A DNA stretch of 64,000 bases, taken from assembly GCF_003258705.1 (NCBI RefSeq), contig NZ_CP029480.1, forward strand, positions 4,526,001 through 4,590,000, written 5' to 3'. Under the pieces are notes generated by a model, which did not search any database, was not told where the DNA came from, and saw only the letters and a program-made list of their open reading frames with translations. Below are positions 16,213-24,765 of the stretch, piece after piece (the stretch's first letter is position 1; every line of letters starts with the position of its first letter). The position numbers and the translations under genes were made by a program. Source of the stretch: Arcticibacterium luteifluviistationis (GTDB lineage: Bacteria; Bacteroidota; Bacteroidia; Cytophagales; Spirosomataceae).

Positions 16213-17523
16213 CTACTCAATCAATCCGAAAAATCTTGGCAACCAAAGTGATATTGCTGGCACATAAGTAATGATTAAAAGTACGATAGTCATTACTCCG
16301 AGAATAGGCATGAGTTTCTTTATAACTTTGGTAACTGGCACTTTTGCCACGCCACTCCCCACAAATAAAAGAGTACCAACTGGTGGTGTACAAATACCAA
16401 TGCAAAGATTCAGTACCATCACCATACCGAACTGAACAGGGTGCATACCCAAGGCCATAACTACTGGTAAAAAGATAGGTGTAAAAATAAGTACGGCCGG
16501 TGTCATGTCCATAAAGGTACCGACAACTAGTAGCGTTATATTAATAACCAAAAGAACCAGAAAGGGATTCTTTACAGATTCTATGAGAAAATCGGTAAAC
16601 ATTTGTGGAATGCTCTCAAATGAGAACAACCATGACATCGCCATGGATGTACAAATCAAAAACATAACTATGGCAGTTGTTTTAGCACTTGTAAGTAAAA
16701 TGGATTTAAAATCTTTTAGTTTTAATTCTCGATTTACAAAGCCTAAAATAACGGCATAAACTACAGCAATTGCAGCAGCTTCAGTTGCTGTGAAAATTCC
16801 ACCAACTATACCACCTACAACGATAAAAAGCAACGAAAGGCTAAGGATGGCACTTTTGAAGTCAATAAATAATTGTTTCATACTTACACGCTCACCCATC
16901 GGCAATCCTTTGCGTTTACCATATAGGTAAATCATAAACATGATAGAAGCACCGACTAATAAGCCTGGGATGTAACCCGCTATAAATAAGGCTGCAACAG
17001 AAGCCGTACCGCCACTAGCTAAAGCGAAAATAATAAAGACATTACTCGGTGGAATTAGTAAACCAGTGGTAGAAGAGGTAATATTTACAGCAGCACTAAA
17101 GTCTCGTGGATAGCCGTCTTTTGCCATTTTTTCTGTGAGTGTACTACCAATAGCTGATGCTGCTGCAATAGCTGAACCCGAAATGGCTCCAAAAAGCATT
17201 GCAGCAAGAGTATTCACATAAAGCATTCCTCCAGGAAGGCTTCCAATCAAAGATTTTGCAAAGGCAATTAGTCGATTGGCAATCCCTCCTCGATTCATTA
17301 CCTCTCCTGCCAATATAAAAAACGGAATAGCTAGTAGGGCAAAATTATCAATACCCGTTGTCATGCGTTGGCAAGCCGTGGTTATGGCTGGCATAAACGC
17401 TATGTTTAGTAGAAGTGTTAAGGTTGTCGAAATTCCGATGGAGTACGCCACTGGAACGCCGTAGGCCAATAGTCCAAAAAACGTAATAAATAGCAAAATA
17501 ATGCTGATAGTTTCGATACTCAT
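16213..17523 (-). CDS. TRAP transporter large permease (DctM family)
   Basis: The 436-residue protein is almost entirely hydrophobic with about 12 membrane helices, the normal DctM length and pattern. Diagnostic segments include PFFILAGEVMNRGG, SSTTGLLIPPSNVFIIFAL and the C-terminal CIGICTPPVGTLLFVG. It forms the sodium-driven channel of a tripartite ATP-independent periplasmic transporter for organic acids. It lies 52 bp after the small permease gene. No catabolic gene is adjacent, so the substrate is open. Confidence 0.92.
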   Translation of the reverse strand: MSIETISIILLFITFFGLLAYGVPVAYSIGISTTLTLLLNIAFMPAITTACQRMTTGIDNFALLAIPFFILAGEVMNRGGIANRLIAFAKSLIGSLPGGMLYVNTLAAMLFGAISGSAIAAASAIGSTLTEKMAKDGYPRDFSAAVNITSSTTGLLIPPSNVFIIFALASGGTASVAALFIAGYIPGLLVGASIMFMIYLYGKRKGLPMGERVSMKQLFIDFKSAILSLSLLFIVVGGIVGGIFTATEAAAIAVVYAVILGFVNRELKLKDFKSILLTSAKTTAIVMFLICTSMAMSWLFSFESIPQMFTDFLIESVKNPFLVLLVINITLLVVGTFMDMTPAVLIFTPIFLPVVMALGMHPVQFGMVMVLNLCIGICTPPVGTLLFVGSGVAKVPVTKVIKKLMPILGVMTIVLLIITYVPAISLWLPRFFGLIE

Positions 17524-17575
17524 ATTTCTGTTTCTTTTCAGTAAACTGTAATTGGAGGAAATGATTTATTGAACT

Positions 17576-18046
17576 TTATTCTTCGTTTTCTAAAATTCGA
17601 TGAATGCAAAAGAAAATAATAAGTAGGCCACTGACTGGAACAATAGCATAAACATAACCCAAAGGAATATGTAGAGCTGGCGATGTTTGTCCAAGTTTTA
17701 GAGTGATATAAACGAGGTTGCCACCGCCAATAATCATAACAACAAGGGCAAATAATATCATAAATAGTTGAATGTATTTCTTGCGAGCCACTTGCTTCTT
17801 AGGTGGTAATTTGGTGACAAGAAAATCCATGGATAAGTGTCCTTCTTTTTGTCCGTTTATATATGCTGCACCTAATACGGCAAGCCAGATCAATGAAAAA
17901 CGGGCAAATTCTTCAGTAAAAGAGCTCGACTGTCCAATGATATAACGAGAAGCCACTTGCCAAACTACGTCTATGACAAGCAAACCGAAGATGGCAACGA
18001 GTATATTTTCGATAGATTTACTAAGAAAAGTATATGTTTTTTGCAT
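17576..18046 (-). CDS. TRAP transporter small permease (DctQ family)
   Basis: The 156-residue protein has four membrane helices and the DctQ signature FTEEFARFSLIWLAVLGAAY (about residues 42-61). It pairs with DctM. The linker between helices 2 and 3 carries a basic cluster (PPKKQVARKKY). It lies between dctP and dctM in the usual order P-Q-M. Confidence 0.9.
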   Translation of the reverse strand: MQKTYTFLSKSIENILVAIFGLLVIDVVWQVASRYIIGQSSSFTEEFARFSLIWLAVLGAAYINGQKEGHLSMDFLVTKLPPKKQVARKKYIQLFMILFALVVMIIGGGNLVYITLKLGQTSPALHIPLGYVYAIVPVSGLLIIFFCIHRILENEE

Positions 18047-18084
18047 TTTGAATGGGTGAATTAAATAATGATAATTGGCTATTG

Positions 18085-19110
18085 TTAATTAGCACCAACC
18101 GCTCTGATACGCTCAATCATTGCTTTCTTTTTAGGATCTTGCATCAAGGTTTTAGTAAGAGCATCCGCTTGATTTGAAAACAAGGTTTTATCAGGATAGA
18201 TAAATTGAACATTAGCCTCTTCAAGCACCTTCATGTTTTCCTCTACGGTTTCTTTCCAGTATTGTTTTTCTTTAACTACACTTTCGTTGGCAGCATCTTG
18301 TACCCATTTTTTTTCTGTTTCACTTAATGTTTTCCAGAAAGTAGAACTCATAACCACCACGTCGGGTATCATGCTATGCTCATCAAAAGTATAGTACTTA
18401 CAAATTTCATAATGGTTTGAAGTCACGAACGAGGGGATGTTGTTTTCTGCTCCATCAACAACTTTTTGTTGCAGTGCCGTGTACAACTCTCCGTAGGCCA
18501 TTGGGGTGGCAGAACCTCCTAATGTATTCACCATGTCGACTGACATTTTATCGTTCATCACCCTTATCTTCATGCCTTTTAAATCGCTAGGTGTTTGAAT
18601 AGCCCTTTCTTTCGCATAAAAGCTGCGGCTCCCTGCATCATAGAAACATATGCCTCGTAGTAAGTATTCGCTTCCTGCGGCTAAGAGTTCTTTTCCTATG
18701 TCACCTTCTAATACATTGAATAAATGCTCCGAATCTTTGAATAAATAGGGGATTCCTAAAACTTCATATTCTGGTGCAAAGCTTGACATAGAAGCTGCAC
18801 TTACTTTGGTCATAGCTACACTACCAATTTGCAGTAATTCAAGAGTTTCACGTTCACTTCCTAACTGAGCATCTGGGAATATTTTTAATTGGAGCTTGCC
18901 CTCTGATTTTTCATTCAACGATTCTTGAAATGCAAGAATCCCTTTATGCACAGGGTGCGTAATAGGTAACGAATGAGCAAAATAAAGTACTTTTTTGTCC
19001 TTGATTTCGGAACAAGAGGAAGCTCCGAGAAATAAGAAAGTTACCACAAAAGGTAGCAATACAGAGCGGCGAAATTTAGATTTCGTCATAGATTTATTCT
19101 TAGGTATCAT
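18085..19110 (-). CDS. TRAP transporter substrate-binding lipoprotein (DctP family)
   Basis: The 341-residue protein has a signal ending in LGASSCSE, so it is a lipoprotein instead of the usual soluble binding protein. The DctP fold is shown by AHSLPITHPVHKGILAF, FPDAQLGSERETLELLQIG, the Arg-containing ligand motif PSDLKGMKIRVMN and QQKVVDGAENNIPSF. The conserved Arg and Asn support a carboxylate ligand such as a sugar acid or dicarboxylate. An ATG at 19089 gives a shorter, equally good start. It is the first gene of the three-gene operon. Confidence 0.9.
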   Translation of the reverse strand: MIPKNKSMTKSKFRRSVLLPFVVTFLFLGASSCSEIKDKKVLYFAHSLPITHPVHKGILAFQESLNEKSEGKLQLKIFPDAQLGSERETLELLQIGSVAMTKVSAASMSSFAPEYEVLGIPYLFKDSEHLFNVLEGDIGKELLAAGSEYLLRGICFYDAGSRSFYAKERAIQTPSDLKGMKIRVMNDKMSVDMVNTLGGSATPMAYGELYTALQQKVVDGAENNIPSFVTSNHYEICKYYTFDEHSMIPDVVVMSSTFWKTLSETEKKWVQDAANESVVKEKQYWKETVEENMKVLEEANVQFIYPDKTLFSNQADALTKTLMQDPKKKAMIERIRAVGAN

Positions 19111-19471
19111 TTCAATAGTGGGCTAATTTATTCGGAAAGTATGAGCATTGCAAACCTTATGACAAGCTACTTTCCAAAATGGTCAAATAAGTATCTGCTG
19201 GTTATGGGCATAATATCAGAAATGCACGGATTTTTGCATTATACTTGAAATTCAAAGAGCAGTATCTCTTGGCAGGGCTTAATTGTGATAGTAACAGCGA
19301 TCGGTGTATAGAAGTCACGGGAAGGGTTGAGTGATGAAGGATTAATTCATAAACCAGATGTGCTTTTGATTTCTATTTAGGCTTAACAGAATTATGATAG
19401 GGCTACTAATTTGTTATCCAATAGCAATAATCTAACATACTGGAGATAAGGAAAGAGATTGCGGTAACAGT
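19111..19471. other. Intergenic region upstream of the TRAP operon
   Basis: About 360 bp that should contain the TRAP operon promoter on the minus strand. No perfect TAnnTTTG element, inverted repeat or small gene stands out. Confidence 0.4.
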
Positions 19472-19541
19472 AGCCCCGCTAGGAATCGAACCTAGATCTA
19501 AAGTTTAGGAAACTTCTATTCTATCCATTGAACTACGGGGC
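19472..19541 (-). tRNA. tRNA-Arg (anticodon CCU)
   Basis: Read on the minus strand, the acceptor stem GCCCCGT pairs with GCGGGGC. The T-arm contains GTTCGAT. The anticodon loop is TTCCTAA with CCT at positions 34-36, which reads AGG. CCA is not encoded at the 3' end. It stands alone. Confidence 0.9.
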
Positions 19542-19553
19542 TGAATTCACTGG

Positions 19554-19561
19554 CAAAAGTA
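19554..19561 (-). promoter_or_regulatory. -7 box of tRNA-Arg
   Basis: TACTTTTG on the minus strand, 12 bp before the tRNA 5' end, matches TAnnTTTG. No TTG lies at the expected upstream spacing. Confidence 0.5.
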
Positions 19562-19754
19562 TAAATTTCCTTAAGGTAGCGGTATTAAATCAGGCATAAC
19601 TTTAAAGGTTTTCCGCATTTCTGAAAAGTTTACCGTTTATTAATATGTGTTCTCTTTTTGTTAAGGTATACGTTGCCAGTGACTAAGAGGTGTACTTTTT
19701 TAAGCGATTAGCAAAAGGGAAGAAGCTTGTTTCCAAAGTATTTAGTAAATTTAG

Positions 19755-19796
19755 TTCTTAAGAAACCGTTTTGCCTTCAATACCGTTTCTTAAGAA
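19755..19796. promoter_or_regulatory. Paired palindromes upstream of egtB
   Basis: TTCTTAAGAAAC (19755-19766) and its exact inverse GTTTCTTAAGAA (19785-19796) form a 12-bp inverted repeat. Each arm itself contains the 10-bp palindrome TTCTTAAGAA, with centres 32 bp apart (about three turns). The second copy ends 22 bp before the egtB start codon. The layout suggests two dimers of a repressor, or a hairpin in the mRNA leader. No T-run follows, so it is not a terminator. Confidence 0.5.
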
Positions 19797-19818
19797 AATT
19801 TAAAGAATTCCCCTTTTC

Positions 19819-20967
19819 ATGAGCCCTGTTTTAGAAAAGTTTTTAAAAATTAGAAACCACACCGAAAAGATTTGTGTCAATCTAGAAATAGAAGATTACT
19901 TACCACAAAGTGCAGAGTTTGCTAGTCCTCCTAAATGGCATCTGGCCCATACTACTTGGTTTTTTGAAGAAATGATTCTTCAGAAATTTGTTAAGGACTA
20001 TACGGTTTTTGATAAGAGTTACAGGTTCTTGTTTAACAGTTATTATAATTCCATAGGCGAACGATTAAATAGGGGAGAGCGAGGGCTAATCACAAGACCA
20101 AGCGTAGAGATGGTTTATAAATATAGAGCCGTCGTAAATAAACAAATGGAGCTATTACTTCAGGAGAATGATTCAGAGGAAGTAATGGAATTAGTCATTC
20201 TTGGTATTAACCACGAGCAGCAGCATCAAGAGTTATTGTTGACAGATTTAAAATACACTTTCTCCAGAAATCCAACCTATCCTGAATGGCAAAAAGAACC
20301 TTTAGTTAGTTCTAATAACCAATCTGAATCTTGGCTTAAGGTCTCAGAAGGCGTTTATGAGATAGGTTTTGATGGCAGTGGCTTCTCTTTCGATAATGAA
20401 TTAGGAAGACATAAAGTATATCTTAATGATTTTGAGATTGCGAATAGTTTAGTGACCAATGGGGACTTTATTGAGTTTATAAATGATGGAGGATATCAAA
20501 AATCAGAATTTTGGCTTTACGAAGGTTGGGCATGGGTAAATGCTAATAAAGTTGAAAAACCACTTTATTGGTATAAGGCAGAGGGCAAATGGTTAAACTA
20601 TACCTTGGCAGGTTTAAAAGAAGTTAATTCGGATGATGTATTAGCTCATGTATCTTTTTATGAAGCGGCAGCCTATGCTCTTTGGAAAGGCTGTAGGTTA
20701 CCTACAGAATTTGAATGGGAAATCGCCTCGGAAGCTTTTGAGTGGGGCACACGATGGGAATGGACTAACTCGGCTTATTTGCCGTATCCTAAATATGAAA
20801 TTGCAGCAGGTGCAGTAGGAGAATACAATGGAAAGTTCATGATAAATCAAATGGTCTTAAAAGGAGCTTCGGTTGCTACTTCTGAGGGGCATAGCAGAAA
20901 AACCTACCGTAATTTCTTTCATCCTCAAATGCAATGGCAGTTTTCAGGAATTAGATTAGCTAAATAA
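19819..20967 (+). CDS. egtB: Ergothioneine biosynthesis sulfoxide synthase EgtB
   Basis: The 382-residue protein has an N-terminal DinB-like domain with the early motif PPKWHLAHTTWFFEE and the iron-binding HEQQHQE (HxxxHxE, about residues 132-138), then an FGE-sulfatase domain ending in RKTYRNFFHPQMQWQFSGIR. EgtB uses oxygen and iron(II) to join trimethylhistidine (hercynine) to a thiol, gamma-glutamylcysteine or cysteine. No egtC or egtA is nearby, so direct use of cysteine is possible but not proven. It is followed 4 bp later by egtD. Confidence 0.9.
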   Translation: MSPVLEKFLKIRNHTEKICVNLEIEDYLPQSAEFASPPKWHLAHTTWFFEEMILQKFVKDYTVFDKSYRFLFNSYYNSIGERLNRGERGLITRPSVEMVYKYRAVVNKQMELLLQENDSEEVMELVILGINHEQQHQELLLTDLKYTFSRNPTYPEWQKEPLVSSNNQSESWLKVSEGVYEIGFDGSGFSFDNELGRHKVYLNDFEIANSLVTNGDFIEFINDGGYQKSEFWLYEGWAWVNANKVEKPLYWYKAEGKWLNYTLAGLKEVNSDDVLAHVSFYEAAAYALWKGCRLPTEFEWEIASEAFEWGTRWEWTNSAYLPYPKYEIAAGAVGEYNGKFMINQMVLKGASVATSEGHSRKTYRNFFHPQMQWQFSGIRLAK

Positions 20968-20971
20968 CACA

Positions 20972-21913
20972 ATGAGTCAATTCGAAAAAGATGTGAAAGA
21001 TGGACTTTCACGTTCTCCTAAGTATTTATCGTCAAAATATTTTTACGATAAAAAGGGTGACGAACTATTTGTTCAAATTATGAATATGCCGGAGTATTAT
21101 TTAACTCGGGCAGAATTTGAAATCTTTAAAGAGCAAACCACAGAAATTATTGAATCACTTGGAGTAAGACCTGATTCTTATTTTGAGCTGGTGGAGCTAG
21201 GTGCTGGAGATGGTACCAAAACCAAAGAGCTGTTAAAAGTGTTGGTCAATCAGGGTTTTAAATTTGATTATGTCCCTGTTGATATTTCTTCAAACGCTCT
21301 TAATCAATTGCAAAGTTCTCTTAAAGAAGAAATGGAGGAGTTGTCTGTGAAGATTAGAAAGGGTGATTATTTTGAAGTTTTGGAATCACTTAAATTCACG
21401 AACACACCTAAGGTGATACTTTTCCTTGGTTCAAACATTGGAAATTTAGAGGATGAGCAGGCTCATCAATTTATGAACGAGCTGGCAGCCGTATTAAATT
21501 CTGGAGATAAGCTTCTACTTGGAGTTGACCTTATAAAGGCAGAAGAAGTGGTTTTGCCTGCGTATAATGATAAGGCAGGCATTACAAAAGCTTTTAATTT
21601 AAATTTATTGTCTCGAATTAATAATGAACTTGACGCTAATTTTGACATCGAAAATTTTACGCATCAGCCGGAATATTCAGAGACTACTGGTATAGCCAAA
21701 AGTTTTTTAGTTAGCACCAAAGCCCAATCGGTTAAAATTAATGGCTCTGGTACTTTCGAGTTTAAAGCTGGAGAAAAGATTCATACCGAAATATCTAGGA
21801 AGTATAGTGATGAAATCATTGTTAAGATAACAAAGAATACAAAGTTCCGCCTTCAGGAAAAACTACAAGATAGCAAAGGCTATTTTGCAGATTACATCTT
21901 GGTGAGAGACTAG
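20972..21913 (+). CDS. egtD: L-histidine N-alpha-methyltransferase EgtD
   Basis: The 313-residue SAM-dependent enzyme trimethylates histidine to hercynine. Key EgtD features are KYFYDKKGDELFVQIMNMPEYYLTRAE near the start (substrate-binding), the SAM motif VELGAGDGTKTKELL (about residues 72-86), LGSNIGNL and the C-terminal HTEISRKY. It forms a two-gene operon with egtB, which is enough for the core of ergothioneine synthesis if a C-S lyase is encoded elsewhere. Confidence 0.93.
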   Translation: MSQFEKDVKDGLSRSPKYLSSKYFYDKKGDELFVQIMNMPEYYLTRAEFEIFKEQTTEIIESLGVRPDSYFELVELGAGDGTKTKELLKVLVNQGFKFDYVPVDISSNALNQLQSSLKEEMEELSVKIRKGDYFEVLESLKFTNTPKVILFLGSNIGNLEDEQAHQFMNELAAVLNSGDKLLLGVDLIKAEEVVLPAYNDKAGITKAFNLNLLSRINNELDANFDIENFTHQPEYSETTGIAKSFLVSTKAQSVKINGSGTFEFKAGEKIHTEISRKYSDEIIVKITKNTKFRLQEKLQDSKGYFADYILVRD

Positions 21914-21917
21914 TTTT

Positions 21918-23174
21918 CTATTCTTCTTCTTCAGCAGCTTGATGCCCTTGCCAGTCGTAAAGAGGGTTCTGTTTTGGATCCCAGTTAGGGTATATAGCAA
22001 AGTGCTTACTAGTAAGTAGTTCCAAAAGGTTATCTCTTAACTCTTTCAAGTTCTCTTTTTTATGTGCAGAGACAAAAACCACGTTTTCCATGTTTTTGGC
22101 AAGGTAACTTGATTTTAGTTTTGCTAAGTTTTTCTCTAAATCTTCTTCGGTGGCCAAATGTGCATCTAAACCTTCTTCAGACTCTGCTTGATATAAATCG
22201 AGTTTATTAAAAACTAGTATAGTTGGCTTGTCTGAAGCTCCTATGTCAGCTAAGGTAGCATTTACCACATCTATTTGTTCTTCAAAAGATTTGTGCGAAA
22301 TGTCTACTACATGAAGTAATATGTCTGCCTCTCTTATCTCATCCAAGGTAGACTTAAATGAAGCTACGAGCGTAGTTGGTAGTTTTCTGATAAATCCAAC
22401 TGTATCTGTTAATAAGAATGGGATATTCCCCAATACCATCTTTCTAACGGTAGAGTCTATTGTGGCAAAAAGCTTGTTTTCAGCAAAAACATCGGTTTTA
22501 GCTAACACTCGCATTAATGTTGATTTGCCAACATTGGTATAACCTACTAAAGCTACTCTAACCAATCTATTTCTCTCTTTTCTTCTTGTAAGAGATTGCT
22601 TGTCTATTTTTTCAAGCTTCTTTTTTAAGAAGGAAATCCTGTCTTTAACTATTCTTTTATCAGTCTCAAGCTCTTTTTCACCAGGTCCACGCATACCTAC
22701 GCCACCTTTTTGTTTACTAAGGTGAGTCCACATTCTAGTTAACCTCGGATATACATATTGGTATTGAGCTAGCTCTACTTGCCTTTTCGCCTGGTCTGAT
22801 TTTGCTCTTTGAGAAAAGATATTTAATATGAGAAGACTTCGGTCTAATACCTTGGTCTCACTAAAACTGGCCTCCAAGTTCCTTACTTGAGAAGGAGTGA
22901 GGTCGTCATCAAATATAATAGAGTCTACAGGGTTGTCTAGAAGCCACGTTTGAATTTCTTCAAGTTTCCCCTTCCCTACAAAGGTCTTATTGTCTGGTTT
23001 TGGCAGTTTTTGAACAAAGGTTTTTTTGCAAATCACCCCAGCTGTACTGGCCAAAAAAGCCAATTCATCCAGGTATTCTTTAGTTTTTTCGGCGTTTTGA
23101 TCTTTATTTATTACACCAACAATGATGCATTTCTCTTTTTCTTTTGAAGTAGAAAATAGCGGTTTGTCTAACAA
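21918..23174 (-). CDS. hflX: Ribosome-associated GTPase HflX
   Basis: The 418-residue protein has the HflX N-terminal domain with the glycine-rich motif GVGMRGPGEKELETDKR (about residues 160-176), then a GTPase domain: G1 GYTNVGKST, G3 DTVGF, G4 NKLD. HflX splits stalled ribosomes and aids stress recovery. The start is a TTG at 23174; no in-frame ATG lies between the upstream stop and the conserved core. The TTG overlaps a TAAATTTG box (23179-23172), an odd arrangement that leaves the true start unsure. It is convergent with egtD with a 4-bp gap. Confidence 0.92.
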   Translation of the reverse strand: MLDKPLFSTSKEKEKCIIVGVINKDQNAEKTKEYLDELAFLASTAGVICKKTFVQKLPKPDNKTFVGKGKLEEIQTWLLDNPVDSIIFDDDLTPSQVRNLEASFSETKVLDRSLLILNIFSQRAKSDQAKRQVELAQYQYVYPRLTRMWTHLSKQKGGVGMRGPGEKELETDKRIVKDRISFLKKKLEKIDKQSLTRRKERNRLVRVALVGYTNVGKSTLMRVLAKTDVFAENKLFATIDSTVRKMVLGNIPFLLTDTVGFIRKLPTTLVASFKSTLDEIREADILLHVVDISHKSFEEQIDVVNATLADIGASDKPTILVFNKLDLYQAESEEGLDAHLATEEDLEKNLAKLKSSYLAKNMENVVFVSAHKKENLKELRDNLLELLTSKHFAIYPNWDPKQNPLYDWQGHQAAEEEE

Positions 23175-23438
23175 ATTTATTATTCGGTTTGATGTTGTCT
23201 AAGTTGACATGCCAAAATTAATTATAAGAAATAGAAAAACATAGTTGTATTTCGTAATCATCTGGTTTTTAGGCTTAAATATTAGATAATTTATTTGAAT
23301 AGTTTTTTTTAAGTTTAAAAAAAATGAAGGAAACCATATTGGCACAGTATTCGTAACTAGTCTATTCGAATCTGACAATATGCTATATGGATGACCTTTA
23401 AAGCATTACAGATAAATAAAATTGAAATTTTAAAAGTG

Positions 23439-23469
23439 TTGGAAAATAGGTGAGTTGTTTTTACATTTG
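23439..23469 (+). promoter_or_regulatory. Promoter of a candidate small RNA
   Basis: TTG (23439-23441), a 20-bp spacer and TACATTTG (23462-23469) match the Bacteroidota consensus. No start codon with a useful frame follows before the next terminator. The 264 bp between hflX and this promoter are very AT-rich and otherwise empty. Confidence 0.65.
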
Positions 23470-23473
23470 TTGC

Positions 23474-23625
23474 CTAGACGCCACACACTAAAAAATATTT
23501 GAGTTTTAAAACTCATGAAAGTTTAATCCGCTTTGTTTCACGTTCGCGTGATGCACATGGATTATTAGGAAAGCACGTAAGTCGGAATCCCTGTCACTAA
23601 AATTGAGGCAGGGATTTTATTTTTA
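23474..23625 (+). ncRNA. Candidate small RNA of about 150 nt upstream of smpB
   Basis: The predicted transcript runs from a good promoter to a terminator hairpin. It holds a GAGTT-TTAA-AACTC hairpin (23501-23514), and a longer arm closed by TAATCC/GGATTA (23524-23529 with 23559-23564). Inside that arm is a perfect TCACG-TTCG-CGTGA hairpin capped by a UUCG tetraloop (23538-23551). The last hairpin is followed by a T-rich tail. No protein of useful length is encoded. I do not recognise it as 6S, SRP, tmRNA or a riboswitch. Its next neighbour is smpB. Confidence 0.5.
23586..23625 (+). terminator. Terminator of the candidate small RNA
   Basis: AATCCCTG (23586-23593) pairs with CAGGGATT (23609-23616) across a 15-nt loop, and a T-rich stretch TTATTTTTAT follows. 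The smpB promoter overlaps it. Confidence 0.6.
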
Positions 23626-23633
23626 TAGCTTTG
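23603..23633 (+). promoter_or_regulatory. Promoter of smpB
   Basis: TTG (23603-23605), a 20-bp spacer and TAGCTTTG (23626-23633) match the consensus. Transcription would start near 23639, about 12 nt before the smpB ATG at 23651. This rules out a longer smpB frame starting at 23603. Confidence 0.7.
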
Positions 23634-23650
23634 CAAAATTTCCCAGAACT

Positions 23651-24106
23651 ATGGCAAGTAACATTTCGAACAAAGTTGAGATTAAAAACAGGAAGGCATC
23701 TTATGAATATCAGTTCATAGATACTTTTACTGCTGGTATTGTATTAAGGGGTACCGAGATGAAGTCCATACGAATGGGCAAGGCTAACATTTCTGATGCT
23801 CACTGTTATATTACCAATGGAGAGCTTTTTATTAAGAATCTTCATATTTCGCCCTATGAGTTTGGTACCCATTATAACCATGAACCTCTAAGAGAAAGAA
23901 AGCTATTATTACAGCGTAAAGAGCTAAAGAAGCTAGAGAATAAGCTAAAGGATGTGGGCCTTACTATTATTCCAACTAGGCTTTTTATTAGTGATAAAGG
24001 TTTAGCTAAGTTGAATATCGCTTTGGCTAAAGGAAAGAAGCTTTATGACAAAAGAGAGAGTATTAAGTCTAAAGACACTGAAAGGCAGGAAAGTAGAAAG
24101 TTTTAG
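23651..24106 (+). CDS. smpB: SsrA-binding protein SmpB
   Basis: The 151-residue protein binds tmRNA and brings it to stalled ribosomes. It has the SmpB landmarks NRKASYEYQF, GTEMKSIRMGKANISDAHCYI, HNHEPLRERKLLL-like segment and the basic C-terminal tail. The start at 23651 fits the promoter at 23603-23633 and gives the normal length. No tmRNA gene is seen nearby. Confidence 0.95.
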   Translation: MASNISNKVEIKNRKASYEYQFIDTFTAGIVLRGTEMKSIRMGKANISDAHCYITNGELFIKNLHISPYEFGTHYNHEPLRERKLLLQRKELKKLENKLKDVGLTIIPTRLFISDKGLAKLNIALAKGKKLYDKRESIKSKDTERQESRKF

Positions 24107-24146
24107 CGTTACTATTATTTTTAAGTAAAGACTTGAGGCAGCTTCT

Positions 24147-24175
24147 TTGATTTTTCGTTAAAATCAGTAACTTCG
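24147..24175 (+). promoter_or_regulatory. Possible promoter of the HNH gene
   Basis: TTG (24147-24149), an 18-bp spacer and TAACTTCG (24168-24175, one mismatch to TAnnTTTG) lie 30 bp before the start codon. Confidence 0.4.
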
Positions 24176-24204
24176 TTGCATCATTTTCAATTACTTACAA
24201 GCTA

Positions 24205-24714
24205 ATGGGCAGGAAAGTACTGGTTTTAAATGCAGATTTTAGTGCTATCACTGTTTGCACCGTCCCAAAAGCTTTTTTGCTTGTTTACCTCAACAAGGCA
24301 GAGTTAGTTAAAGATGATGATAAGGCTCAACTCAGAACCGTATCTGTTTCGTATCCTCTACCATCTGTTATCAAACTAAATAATTACGTTAAAGTGCCTT
24401 ACAAGGGTGTTGTCCTTAATAGGCAAAATGTTTTCAAAAGGGATGGTAACGAATGTGTTTATTGTGGAAGGAGAAAAGATTTAACCTTAGACCATGTGAT
24501 TCCTAAATCACGCGGAGGTAAAACTAACTGGGCAAATTTGGTGGCAGCCTGTAAGTCTTGCAATGGCCGTAAAGGTGATAATACACCAGAGGAGGCTGGT
24601 ATGGCACTTAGTAAAAAGCCCTTCAAGCCTACATTTGTTATGTTTTTAAGGAACTTCTCGGGCAAAGTGGGGGAGAATTGGGCTCCGTATTTGGGTGCAA
24701 GTAAATCTGCGTAA
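24205..24714 (+). CDS. HNH endonuclease family protein
   Basis: The 169-residue protein has a conserved N-terminal part (KVLVLNADFSAITVCTVPKAF) and a zinc-binding HNH domain at about residues 85-125: CVYCG, then DHVIPKSRGG with the catalytic His, an Asn in TNWANLV and CKSCNGRKG. This single-domain family is widespread and conserved in Bacteroidota and is usually chromosomal, not tied to restriction or phage. Its cellular role is not established. Confidence 0.88.
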   Translation: MGRKVLVLNADFSAITVCTVPKAFLLVYLNKAELVKDDDKAQLRTVSVSYPLPSVIKLNNYVKVPYKGVVLNRQNVFKRDGNECVYCGRRKDLTLDHVIPKSRGGKTNWANLVAACKSCNGRKGDNTPEEAGMALSKKPFKPTFVMFLRNFSGKVGENWAPYLGASKSA

Positions 24715-24733
24715 GTTTATTCCTCTAACCTTT

Positions 24734-24763
24734 TTGATTATCAATCACAAATTCTTACTTTTG
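24734..24763 (+). promoter_or_regulatory. Promoter of rpsA
   Basis: TTG (24734-24736), a 19-bp spacer and TACTTTTG (24756-24763) match the consensus. The predicted start near 24769 leaves a leader of about 85 nt. Confidence 0.7.
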
Positions 24764-24765
24764 CA

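Noticed and set aside
23474-23625. The RNA next to smpB as a tmRNA gene
   Set aside because: It is about 150 nt, has no tRNA-like acceptor end with T-arm, and no tag-like frame ending in AA residues. A tmRNA should be over 300 nt.
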